Positions 1 to 11,408 of a stretch of 64,000 bases of DNA are shown here, piece by piece (positions within the stretch are counted from its first letter, which is position 1; every line of letters starts with the position of its first letter). The notes beneath the pieces were generated by a model that worked only from the letters and a program-made list of their open reading frames with translations, made no database searches and had not been told where the DNA came from. This stretch comes from Litoditis marina. Lineage: Eukaryota > Nematoda > Chromadorea > Rhabditida > Rhabditidae. The DNA lies in assembly GCA_964036275.1 (NCBI GenBank), contig OZ038435.1, forward strand, positions 27,385,521 to 27,449,520. Reading direction: 5' to 3'. Position numbers and translations under genes: made by a program.

Positions 1-27
1 TACTATAACAACATATTCTGTACTAAT

Positions 28-257
28 TTATTCTGTAGAATCTCTCTTACACAGCAAACAAATAGGTTTTCTATTGAACAAATAGGCACATGAGGTATGA
101 ACTTTCTTGGTGCACTTCTGACATCGGACCGTGGTCACTCGACCTCGCGGTTTCACGGGACAACTGCACAGAATGGACGCCGATATGGTTCCATTCTTGT
201 CCGGCACGCACAGAAGAGTGATCTTCGTATTCGGTTCAAACGGTTCCCCGTTTTCTC
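28..257 (-). CDS. Terminal exon of the unrecognised gene: Cys/His zinc-cluster-like tail
   Basis: The exon starts after the acceptor TTTTGCAG and carries about 75 residues to a TAA stop. Cysteines and a histidine are spaced CSCP, then RCQKC, then KVHTSC, then ICLLC. That spacing suggests a small zinc-binding fold at the extreme C-terminus, similar in outline to PHD or RING-like clusters. It is not close enough for me to assign a family. Only 27 bases of window remain downstream, so any poly(A) signal is outside. Confidence 0.7.
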
Positions 258-3200
258 CTGCAAAATAAAGGAACATCCAACAAAAAATAAACTTGGATTA
301 CTTTTTAGAAGGTAATATTTGGCTATCATCCGTACTGCGACTTTTCGGTTTTGATAACAGCTATGCAACATGAATTAGTTTCTTGATACCGGCGGAAATT
401 CTGCGCTCAAAATTGTTCCAACTAAAGTCATCTTTTAACTTCTACACGGATGTTTGAAAAATTAATCATACCTGTAACTTCATCGGGGTCCTTCTTGGGA
501 AACTGACCATCGAATCTCGGCAAACTAGGCATCTGCAATCACATATGTACTCTTGCTAAGCAATAAAAGGATATTGTCGTTCAATTGACTGGAAAATTAC
601 TCGTAAGCCACGGTAAATTCATAAGTGATTTGAGTCACATTCAAAAAGGTTCAGATATCGGCAACGGACGAACTCTTTTAAACATTGTATTGCGATGAAT
701 GGAAGTATCGCCCCCAAAAATAAGAAATAACCAACATCCACAGTCGGTCTCGGAGTAGCAGCCGAACCAATGCTATCCGTCCTGACAAATATCAATTTAG
801 ACTTCTCCATACCCTCGACAGTCGAATCTAAAAAAGAAACAATAAAATGTACACTGCTTAATTACATTCCATAGAATGATTTTTAACATAATCCTATGTC
901 TTCTTAAACTCGAACTCGACTCCTATATAATCAGCTCTAAAGCTAATTTCAGTTAATCGCTGTAAACAGTAGACTACACCAGCCACCGTTACGTGAGGCG
1001 ACTTTGCTGCGCACAGAAATTGTTAGGAAATCAAGTGTTTCACCTGAGCAACCAAACTACAAAGCCGGGTAAAAGATTATCACTGAAGTGTGTGCGAGTT
1101 TTGACGGAATTTTTGCAACTAAATTTCCGATTTGAAAAAAAAAGATAGGCGGGTGATTCATTCTACCAAAGTCGCCCTACGTTTAGTTCCAGAATAACTA
1201 GGCTCAAAAACGGAATTACCCACCTTCATTTGAGCAACTGGGACTGACCGAGGGACCAGGAACACCCAGCTTCTTATCGCCTCTCTTTCTTTTCCGCTTC
1301 GTATCAAACACTGTTTTTTGTTTGATCGGCAATGGGGTAGCTGGAAAATCAATATTCAGTTTTCATCCATAGGTACTCACGGAAATCATGCAGAAGTGAC
1401 TACTCCGGCTAGTTTACCGCGGCGATTCAAGAATTGGGTTATCAAATCAATAGAATGGTCACAGAAATGAGATGAGACTCAATTAGAAGTAAAAACGACG
1501 AAAGATAAGGCTTCCGTCCCTAAACCCCGGGGTTTGGGTGACAAACGATTCATTCTGCGATTCGGCCTTCTGTTACAAAAACAATTGGCGGTAACGACAA
1601 TTTCAGAAGTTTGGAACTAAAACACAGTAAGTATGAATGTAATAATTATTTGACCCTATACCATTATATTGCTTCATGACGTACCACAATGAGCTTCGAA
1701 CCGTTTATAATCGAAAGGAAGCTTCGTTGAAAAGGTCTCGTCGCATGAATATTCACCATCTGTAATCGGAACATCTGAGGTAAAAACCGTTTTCTAAATT
1801 CTAAACAAGAGCCATTGCAATAAATTATACCCGAAAATGGATTCAAGATTCAAAATAACTCAAATCAAACCGAAAGTTTTAAGAAAAACGCATAATCGAG
1901 TACTATTTATAATTCGATCCGAACTAACCATGATTTCAAAAAATTTCACATTTTCTGATTTACATGACTGCAATCTGATTCTGATACCATAATCTTTTGA
2001 GAGGTGACTGACCTGCGTTGACCGAAACTCCAACCAACTTATAAAGCAACTTGTAGAAGTAGGTGGTGAAAAGACAATGTAGAACAAACTTGAGCATCTC
2101 CAGGCGACGAGTAAAACCGAAGACTGCAAAAAGACTACTATAAGATCAAGATAGACGTCGAAAACTGTAGAACTACTTTAAATCGAAGAAGCTCGAGGTT
2201 CCGGTTATCATGCCGAATCAGAATGTTTAGCAACTATTAGCAACTACAGTTTGCTCCAATGAAAATATCCAATAACAATAAGCGCTTCGCATCAGAAAAG
2301 ACTATTTTCGAGAAACAAAACAGCTGTGTCAAGGTACCCAAAGTAAGAACATAATATTATGCCAATATGCACTCACGATCTCTGCTCATTTTGTCGAAAT
2401 GAATGATGGCTAGTTGGGAGGGCGGTACACGGGGGACACACTCCGGCCAGAAGGAAACGGAACCAGAAGAGGCGCCACTCGAGAAATGATGGCTGTGGGG
2501 ATAGTTCCAGGCGCCGAGCAGCATGGAGATCACAGTCTCCGCCCCGTCCTCATCCAATGAATCCATGTCATTCTTGGAGGGAGGAGAGAACAGGGGAACC
2601 AGCCACGTCTTCTGAAATACCAGACAAGGTCATGAAATAAACATATTATGCTACAACCATCTTGTAATGAAGGGGTAACGGGCATCAGTAGTTTAAGTGG
2701 TGTCATAAGTCATACTCTGTCAAACTTGACTGAATAGTGAATATTCGAAGCACTAAGTTGGAACTTTCGACGCAAAATCATGAAACTTGACGCAATGAAA
2801 TCGAACAAAATTCGTTCCAAGTTCCGACAGATTTTCTATTGTAGTATTACCTTCTGTATTTCGGCGATACAATGGCAAAGCGGGAAAAAATACGAACCTT
2901 ATCCATGACCCAATCGTCGTGTTCGACCGACTTAGTGATGGCATTTCCGATCTGACAGGCGGCCGCCGCTTGGACAAGTCGCGTATTGCCGGCTAGCGTC
3001 ACATTTCCGTCGGAGCCGGCCACACACAGCAGAATCCTTCGCTTCGACCTCACGTTGTACTCTGTTACCGTATCCAATACCTTCGAGAACCAACGAGCCT
3101 CCTCCGAGTTGGTAAAGGGAATATCTGGAGAGAATTGTTACTTGCCATCTTGCCAACTTGTCGAAAAGTAAATGATCTAAACAATGGTGTATATGAACAT

Positions 3201-3738
3201 GTTTATAAAAGTATGTATATTTACATGATACGTCTGATGTACAGACTGAGAGACTATTAGACGAGGAAACTAATGGAATAAGAATAAGGAACGAAGTGAA
3301 GTTCGGTTGAAAAGTAAAAAGAATCCGTTAGTAACTAGTTTCAGAAGAGTGGTTCGGCACTGGATGTCCAACGCAAGTGTTACACAATGACTTGAATTAT
3401 ATTAAAACAAGATTGTTTATTTAGTGTGATTGTGAGGGTGGGGGACAAAACCGCAACCGCAAGACGAGATCTATTTTATCAGGATGAGCAAGTCGAACTT
3501 GCTCGATCCGATCCAAAGTAGAAAACTATAAGAACTAAATGGTGAATATATATTCCCGGGCAGCCAATGCACTCATCAAGTAAGATAGGATAAATTTGTT
3601 GTTCAATAAAAACCGGAAATCGTGTATACACTACGATACCAAAATGAATATAAAGTACAGTAGAAATTCTTACCTGATCCTTTCCTCATCGTGAGGGGTC
3701 TACCATCCTTACCAAACAACGGCGGCATTCCCTGCTCT
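28..3738 (-). CDS. Unrecognised multi-exon protein with C-terminal Cys/His cluster (5' end not found)
   Basis: Eight exons join in frame on the minus strand: 3674-3738, 2898-3124, 2377-2611, 2013-2123, 1224-1340, 736-827, 472-532 and 28-257 (stop at 28-30). Every junction has GT donors and AG acceptors and the phases match, giving at least 378 residues. The first listed exon enters with one split-codon base, so at least one upstream exon is missing. Visible parts: a globular stretch with RRILLCVAGSDGNV and WLVPLF; a hydrophobic helix-like run (KFVLHCLFTTYFYKLLYKLV); a basic KRKRKRG patch that could be a nuclear signal; and a C-terminal cluster with the pattern CSCP...C..C...H..C...C..C, which could be a PHD-like or other zinc fold. 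I do not recognise the family. The hydrophobic exon is the least certain, although its phase fits on both sides. Confidence 0.7.
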
Positions 3739-3992
3739 CTGTAACAAACTCTAAATCAAAGAAAAGCTAATGAAAAAAACAACTAAACAGCTGCAGAGGT
3801 GAGTACTGTTTGAAGCTTTTCGTAGTAGTTATCGTAACAACAAACAACCTGTTGCATTCTGTAAAGTCAAATAAACATAACAAGTAGTTTGGCGGGTTTT
3901 TAAAATACAATGAAATTTACAAAACTACAAAATATAAACTTTGTTTAAAGGACTGCACCTTCGGTAGAAGTACGCTGGAGCGCGATTTCATA

Positions 3993-4466
3993 ACTAGCGG
4001 ATTACGCGACAAATCCCCCCCGCGTCGCGGTCGGACAATTCCCCCCTCTCTCGGACAACTCCCCCCTCAACCTATTTTACACTACTTATGGTCATTTATC
4101 AGAGTTAACTTATCTTATTTGAGAATATATCGTTTATTAAAGCTCTATTAGATGATTAGCATACGCGGACCTAGTGTATTCATTATTAATAGCCGAAAAA
4201 TTACATAGAACAGTCATTAACCGAAGTCCACGGAATAACATAGGTTTTTAACCTCAATTCAAAGATAAAAGTGAGGTTTCCGCGTTGAAAATCTTCATAT
4301 ACATGCTTAATTACAGGGTAAGTCGGAATGTAAAAAAATTCAAAGCAAGTTCGATTAACAACGAGGTTTTTAGCGAAAAATTAGAGGGAGGAGTTGTCCG
4401 CGCAGAGGGGGGAATTGTCCGACCGCAACGCGGCGGGGGGGATTTGTCCGTAAACCTAACTAGCGC
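3993..4466. mobile_element. Fold-back element with ~75-bp C/G-rich terminal inverted repeats
   Basis: The left arm (about 3993-4070) contains ACAAATCCCCCC, CGGACAATTCCCCCC and CGGACAACTCCCCC. The right arm (about 4382-4466) carries the same words reverse-complemented. The AT-rich middle, about 310 bp, has no protein. The arrangement is that of a non-autonomous fold-back or MITE-like element; no transposase is visible. Ends and target-site duplication are not resolved. Confidence 0.65.
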
Positions 4467-4582
4467 TGGCATTGAAAATTCGAGCGCTATTAAAAAAAAG
4501 GATACTAGACAAATATTTGAATTAAAGTCTGTAGAGTTATGAGTTACTACTTTTGTATATTATATCAGAACTAACATCAAGT

Positions 4583-4690
4583 GAAGCTCTGTGCGTGTAC
4601 AAAAAACGACACCCAAATTTCAGCCGCAAAAAGCACAGGGGGCGGGGCTTAGAAATGGCGGGAAAACCAAATTCAAACGTTTTTCGATGC
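4583..4690 (+). repeat. Dispersed repeat, copy 1 (inverted mate at 14,965-15,062)
   Basis: The segment from GAAGCTCTGTGCGTGTAC through GGCGGGGCTTAGAAATGGC recurs on the opposite strand near 15 kb with a few changes. Both copies are open in the same frame, but neither shows an exon context. I read this as a dispersed element rather than a gene. Confidence 0.6.
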
Positions 4691-7600
4691 TTTTATGGAA
4701 TTTCGCATGTTTCACACTGGAAAAACACTGGATGGTCTTACATTTAGAAAAACATGAATAAAATATATTCAATAGTTGGTAGGAACTCGCATTTCCTCAT
4801 TTGCTTGATATTTGTACGTTAAAAGACTTCGTTTAGCAAGTATGTCTCATGCGTAATTGTAGTTTGGTTTGTCATACGCAGAAGAAGTTTCCAGTTTCAA
4901 CGAAAAGACAGTTGTCAAGCATTGTTTTCATTAGCCAGGTCAAACCGAAAGTTGAAACCACCATGGTTGGCAGAAATTAAATTTTTTCTCAATTCACTTA
5001 CAGAATGTTATTTGGATGTTATCAGTTAAAATGAGAAAAATGAACAATGGTAGTACCTTTGAGCTTGGTTTATTGCGAGTTAACTTGATAACCATATCTT
5101 TTTTCCGGACATTGAACTTCTGAACGAATGAACAAATTATTATTTGAGCTGTATTTAGCAAAACATAACCATGAAAGAACTCAGAGATTGAGGAGAAATA
5201 GAAAACGTCTCTCGACACACGCTTCCGTCGAGCGGTATCATGCTAGTTATGGGGACAGTTGGACAACATTGGGCAACTCTATCATAACCAGCAAACCGCC
5301 TAGCATTAAAGTTTATATTTATTGATGTCGTCTTTTCCAACTGCAGCTGAAAAGAAACTATAACTCATTATTCTTGAATCAAGCTCACAAAAAAAGAAAA
5401 AAATTCATTAGAAAAACAAATCTTCACATATCGATTAGCTATTCTGTAAAGTAGACAAGTGTGAAGAATAAAATTCACGATTCCAAAAAAATATTATGAA
5501 AATGGTGAGAACAACAACAACACGGGTGAAAATAGAAAATATATACAAGAATCTACAAGAATCTCATAGCCCTCAAACATTCAAACAACCTAATCAATAC
5601 AACCACAATTCACAATCACGACCGACGATTTCAGCTAAAATCAGAATTATAAAATAACTATAATCATGGTAATGAATGACTGCCTTTATGTCGGAGAGTA
5701 CCATAATGAGTATGTTGATGAATGAGCGAGAATTTGTCCAGATAAATGGGTAAACCGGAGGATAAACTAAAAAAGATTGAAGGCCTAGTTGCAAAGAGAA
5801 AAGAAAACATGGTAAGGAAGGTGGAGGTAATAGGAACGGATGTTTTAAAAAACAATTGAGATAGAGAAAAAGCATAAACAACATCTGACTTTTTACCTGG
5901 TAGGAGAATCTCAGAGAACAGAGATACCACTATAAAATTCTTACATAATTTCGCCAAGAAAATTAGCGGGGTTTTCACTTGAGAGGGTCTGAATTTCAAA
6001 TTCCAAAAATTCAGTCTCAAAGTTTGAGAAATTGTCATATATTATGAGAGCTAATAAAAACAAACAGGTTCATCCTGCCAACGATTGCATTCAGCAGCTC
6101 GAAAAATATCCCATTTCACACTACTTCCCTTTCTCAAACACCTTGGTTACACCCCAAATGTGAGAATCACACCTATATCTCAAAACAACGTGTATTATAT
6201 TATGTTGATTGAAGATACGAAGTTAAAATGAAGATATTCTTGTAAAAAAGTTGGTGGTTCCTAACTCAACCATCGTCCGATAACGGCTATTAATAAATGT
6301 AGAACAAACCATAACTCGGGTTAAATACCCCTTGAATTGGTGCTGTCATACTCGTTTACGAGGTTACTACGTACTACGTTCCCATTACTCCCTCCCACTA
6401 GCAAACTAGCATCTGTTACCTATACTTTTTGGAAAATTTCTTATATGTAGGTGAACTTCGTGAGAATCGTGAATAAGAAAATTAAGAGTTCGATTCTTGT
6501 AGTTTCTCAGAAAGCGAATGCAATGTTGACCGGGGGCAGGTTTCGAGCAAGGTGAGATAATAAATACCAGTGTAGTGTGCTATGTATATCTCGATCCATC
6601 GCAATTCTTTCATACCCCCAATCCACGTCGATAGAGGGACCATCAGCGACATTGAACCTACAATATTTACAATATAGAGTCACTAGTAGTATTTGTTCAG
6701 TTTGCTTAGATATGTGGCATTTTGTTGAGTATTGTTGATTGTTGATTTGTAGAGTCGGCAAACTTGAATATTCTATAACAGTAATAAACAAAATGGGCAT
6801 CCTCTAACATGCCACTGTACAATAAAAAACTATCTAACTTGCTCCCACACCCCCACACCAGCAAGATGTGCCTGTCTTTCAAAAGGGAACTCGTCTTTCT
6901 GTTAAACTTATTCGAATTTCATGTGTTGAGTTGAACAAGATCAGGTTTTCGCTGGAAGAGCGCAGTGGTTTTTTTTAATTATGACAGCTGGCTGTACAGC
7001 CAAGTTGGCCAGAATGAAGTTTATTTTCTATCTAGCGAGGAAAGTCGACGAAAAATGAATAGTAATCTGCCACATCAGTAAGGTGTTAGTGTGACTGTTA
7101 TGCTAAAAATAACCTTTATTTCCTACACAAATATCAAATATGTTAAATTTCCTGTTTTTGTATCAGAAATACACAATACACTGAATCCTCTTATAGGCAA
7201 TAGGCAGGAGTGAACCTGCAGACGTAGTTATGTATGACGTGCATATTGTATTATACTAAGGAGTACGTTTAGTCAAACATCAGTGAGGTGTGACTAAACC
7301 ACAAAAAGAAACCTTTTTTCATTCAATTACGAAAAACTTTATCATTTTACCCAAATAATATTTACCCCCGTTACTAGCGAAACGGAGAAGGAGTTGAAAC
7401 ATACGGGAAATAGATCCAAATCGGGAAATCGGGATGAGAAAATTGAGCATGAGAAAGACGGAAAAGTGGGCATAGGGCATGCGTATCCGAAAGTTTCGAA
7501 AGACGTGTATTTTCTCCACAAATCGTGAGATAACACAATATCACAAACGAGAAACTGGCAATACCCCAAAAAGTGGTCAAGCGTTGATCGTAATTGGGTG

Positions 7601-8025
7601 AAAATGAGCATCAGTCAATATCAAAATAGAAGGGTATTTAACGTATAAGTTGAAAAAACCGCGGGGATTTAGATGGTAAGTAAGGGCTAGGGCATGAATA
7701 ATAGTTACCGAACCTCACCAGCCTAGGTGAATGGAAAAGTTGAGGTTTTCTTGATCAGATCAGCTACCGTGGAATCGCCCCTATATGCCATCTGCTACGC
7801 GCGTAAGAGAAATATTTAAATTATTCGTTCTCCAAAGAATAATCATCATTTAAAACACTACTAGCAAATATCCTCATTTGGCCAGTCAAAAAGGGGACCA
7901 TCAGTGTATTATTACTGAACTTGATAGCTTGATACAAACCAATCAATATCAATAGCAATCAATAGCTCGATTTCAGAATTGGCACAATGACCAGAATGCA
8001 GAATCGATACCTCTGGTGACAGTCT

Positions 8026-8369
8026 GGGGAACATTGACTTTTTACCCCCCACCTTTCTGAATTTGTACTGCGTTTGGAGAATTGTAGTTTGACCCCCCCA
8101 CCGGGGGTTATAATACAATTTATCACCTGCAATACAAAAGTTTGAGGGTGGGGGGTAAAAAGTAAACATTTCGTAAACACTCGTTGAAGTTTGACCCCCC
8201 ACCATTGAAGTTCTACCCCCCGCCGACCCAAGTGGGGGGTAAATAGTAAATGTCGAAGTTGAATTTTGACCCCCCCCCCTCTCCTAGATTTTCAGGTTTT
8301 AGCTTGGGTGGGGGTCGAAGTGCTACGGGGGGACTCAACTAAAGTGGGGGGCGATACTTCAATTTTCCC
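8026..8369. repeat. C/G-tract repeat, copy 1 (mate at 25,883-26,250)
   Basis: About 344 bp with alternating runs of C and G (ACCCCCCAC, GGGTGGGGGG) joined by AT-rich linkers such as CATTGACTTTTTACC. A closely similar block lies in the same orientation inside a gly-5 intron. The tracts are self-complementary and could form hairpins. No coding content is seen. Confidence 0.7.
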
Positions 8370-8501
8370 ACATTCTGTCCCACAGTCAATTATTTCAACT
8401 AGTCTTCCTCAATTACCCCTCACTTTTACCATATTGAAAAACAATATAAAAAATTCTAAACTAACCTATAGCTAGTCCGTCCCCCGTGCCCGTCGATTCA
8501 C

Positions 8502-8547
8502 TGGTTCCCGCCGTTTGCGGGTCCGAGTCTCGTCTTCGCGGTCATAT
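8502..8547 (-). CDS. Possible small Arg-rich exon, perhaps of the first gene
   Basis: On the minus strand an acceptor GTTTTAG is followed by a short open frame reading about YDREDETRTRKRREP, up to a possible donor CCA|GTGAAT. The surrounding DNA is much less GC-rich than this segment, which looks exon-like. The phase does not join directly to the 3674-3738 exon, so another exon would have to lie between them. This is a weak call. Confidence 0.25.
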
Positions 8548-10229
8548 CTAAAACAACAAAAAAACAAGTTTAAACTTCAAACCAGATGTGGCTAATCGAT
8601 TTGTACTGTGGAACACTTGTTAAAGTTATGAAGAAATTCCCATAAGAAATATTTGTTTGTAAGTGTGAATGATTTCATAAACTGGCTGTGGACGAACGAG
8701 ACTCTGTTTCAGTTTTCTACAGATGGTGGATTGTAGGCTAGCAGTCTTTATTTCAATACTTTATCGAAAGAGAACGAATTGAGACGGATGAAAAACGATG
8801 AACTCAGAAAGTTTAAGTAAAACTCAAACACGGATTAGCTCAATCTGAAATAGTTTTGTTTCCAATTCCAACTACAAATTCAAATTTGCCTAGCAATCCA
8901 TACGTAAAACGTAAACGCTGCGCTCACGGCTCACCAATACGCCGCCAAGGGTTCTCCTTTGAGCATCGCAAACAATTATTGTGAAAAGTACAAATCGCGA
9001 GTTCATAAACGACTGCGTCCAATCGTTCAAATAGGATAGTCGGTAACTCAACGAAAAGTTAGTCACGGCTTGGGAGGGGTCGCGGCTCACGACAGCACAA
9101 AAATAGTAAGTTCGCGAGACTTTGCTTTCGTTGTGCGACTTTTGGCGGTTTAATGTGTACGTGCTCACGTTATACGGACAAACTAAACCTTTTCGCTTAA
9201 AATCCCATAACCATTTACCACAAAACGACTAAACCAAGCATTAATCACTTCGGTCGGTTCGCTCTCAACCCATGTTGGTTTTTGTCTGGTTCGAAAGAGC
9301 CACCTGATGGGTATGACCCGCCCCAAGAAGAATCGGCAATGGTATAGTTCAGATTCGAAAAGTAATTTACTTGTCACAATCACTATCTCTAGCGAACAAC
9401 CGTATAATAGCAAATTGAACTTTGACGCAACGTACATTCCAACTTTAGTTTTTCTACTGACTTTCAACGATCTAGCATCTAGCCAATGAACCCAGTTAAA
9501 CCAATAATTTGTCACTTAGTAGAGAGCAGAGAGCACTCCGAATTCAATAGAGATCAAACATGATACTCAGAAAACACACCTCTGTCCTTCCTATGGTCCG
9601 CCGACTGCAGCCCCGAATGACACTAACGGAGTCAGATTACCCATCTGCAAACAAATTTTTTTTCAAAAAACATCGAAACAAAAACAAATGCATTGGTGGC
9701 TAAGAGATAGAAGGGTCCTAGAGCAAAATGTGTGGTAAAACCAAACAAAGGGTGCTTTTATGACTTATTTCTGAGGAAATTGAACACCGAAAAAATCGTT
9801 TTCAACCCAACCCCCTACAAACAAATAATGAAAAAACATTTGGGTAGGATTATCACCTTACTGGGGCGATCTTGTACGCGACGTGAATCGTACACCAAAA
9901 ATACTACACCGATGCTTTCTTCCAAGAAATAACAAATTTCACGTATGGCACAAATTGGAACAATTTAAATTAAATTCGTGAAATAAAAACAGAAAGGAAA
10001 CAGAACAAAATCAAAATAAATAATGGCGCTTGACGCATATACTGCCCAACGCGGTCGCCTTAATACGACTGTAAACAACAAGTACTGAGCATCGGTGCGT
10101 TGGAAAAAACGCGTGCGAACCTTCTTAAAGTGCTAGGTCAATTCAATCTAAAACAGACTATTTCATAGATAAATAGCCGACAAGTCAAATTTATATTAGG
10201 ATTCGGTTCCATTGAGTCCGTGACTACCC

Positions 10230-10703
10230 AGACTCCAAGTTTTCCCAGCTTGGACTGAGCTCTAACATAGAGATAAAGTTCAATCCAACCTTGAAGAGAG
10301 CGTTTTACACAGAAAGAATCAACCAGTTGAAGTATTCTCAGGTTAAGCTGGTTATCGAGCTGCAGCTCAAACTAGCTCAAAGTCTACCATTCGAGACAAA
10401 AAATTTGTCAAACAACTCGAACAAGAAGCAAGCTTGGATGTTGGTTTTAACTACTGTATGTTGATCTGTTTCGATGAGTTATAGCTAAGTCCGCAATAAA
10501 CATTTATCGATACAGGTTAAATTATTCATAGGTATTCTGTAGTTTAGTCTGAACATGAGTATATTCCGACTGTTCTCACTACTGTTTGAGCTGTCTCGCA
10601 AGTTGCGGCTCATACGCCCAAGGAACAAAGTTCTAGACAGAAATATCTGAAAAGATCAACAATTTGCAGGTGTCGTCCAGTTTAGTCTGAGCTTGAGTAA
10701 ATT
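10230..10703. repeat. Degenerate leading monomers of the 141-bp satellite
   Basis: Diverged copies of the satellite unit can be followed through recurring words such as CTGTTC.CACTA, GAGCTGTCTC and GTTCTAGACAG at about 140-base spacing. They flank the homogeneous array on its left side, as expected for the older edge of a satellite. Confidence 0.6.
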
Positions 10704-11408
10704 CTAACTGTTCCCACTATAAAGTGAGCCTTCTCAGTGAGTTGTTGCTCAAATCTACCCAAGAGAGACTGTTCTAGACCGAAATACCCAACAAGACTCA
10801 CTATTCCTTAGGTTTATGCAGTTTGAACGAACTATGCCCTAATTCTAACTGTTCCCACTATAAAGTGAGCCTTCTCAGTGAGTTGTTGCTCAAATCTACC
10901 CAAGAGAGACTGTTCTAGACCGAAATACCCAACAAGACTCACTATTCCTTAGGTTTATGCAGTTTGAACGAACTATGCCCTAATTCTAACTGTTCCCACT
11001 ATAAAGTGAGCCTTCTCAGTGAGTTGTTGCTCAAATCTACCCAAGAGAGACTGTTCTAGACCGAAATACCCAACAAGACTCACTATTCCTTAGGTTTATG
11101 CAGTTTGAACGAACTATGCCCTAATTCTAACTGTTCCCACTATAAAGTGAGCCTTCTCAGTGAGTTGTTGCTCAAATCTACCCAAGAGAGACTGTTCTAG
11201 ACCGAAATACCCAACAAGACTCACTATTCCTTAGGTTTATGCAGTTTGAACGAACTATGCCCTAATTCTAACTGTTCCCACTATAAAGTGAGCCTTCTCA
11301 GTGAGTTGTTGCTCAAATCTACCCAAGAGAGACTGTTCTAGACCGAAATACCCAACAAGACTCACTATTCCTTAGGTTTATGCAGTTTGAACGAACTATG
11401 CCCTAATT
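10704..11408. repeat. Satellite block A: five identical 141-bp units
   Basis: Units begin with CTAACTGTTCCCACTATAAA at 10704, 10845, 10986, 11127 and 11268. They read as identical by eye. The period is exactly 141 bp. The units share words and register with block B to the right but differ from it at many sites. Confidence 0.93.

Larger units (their letters stand above)
3739..10200. other. Gene-poor stretch between the first gene and the satellite
   Basis: I see no convincing run of exons on either strand. The stretch holds a fold-back element (3993-4466), a dispersed repeat (4583-4690) also found inverted near 15 kb, and a C/G-tract repeat (8026-8369) also found in a gly-5 intron. It probably also contains the missing 5' exons of the first gene. 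One possible small minus-strand exon is listed separately at 8502-8547. Confidence 0.5.

Noticed and set aside
5165..5345. Minus-strand segment after acceptor CAGCTGCAG reading ...NFNARRFAGYDRVAQCC
   Set aside because: Open and plausible in composition, but no donor gives a phase that joins the first gene, and no motif is present.
9588..9650. Exon-like minus-strand segment with acceptor TTTGCAG and donor AGAG|GTGTGT
   Set aside because: All three frames contain a stop before the donor. It could only be an untranslated exon, and I have no evidence for that.
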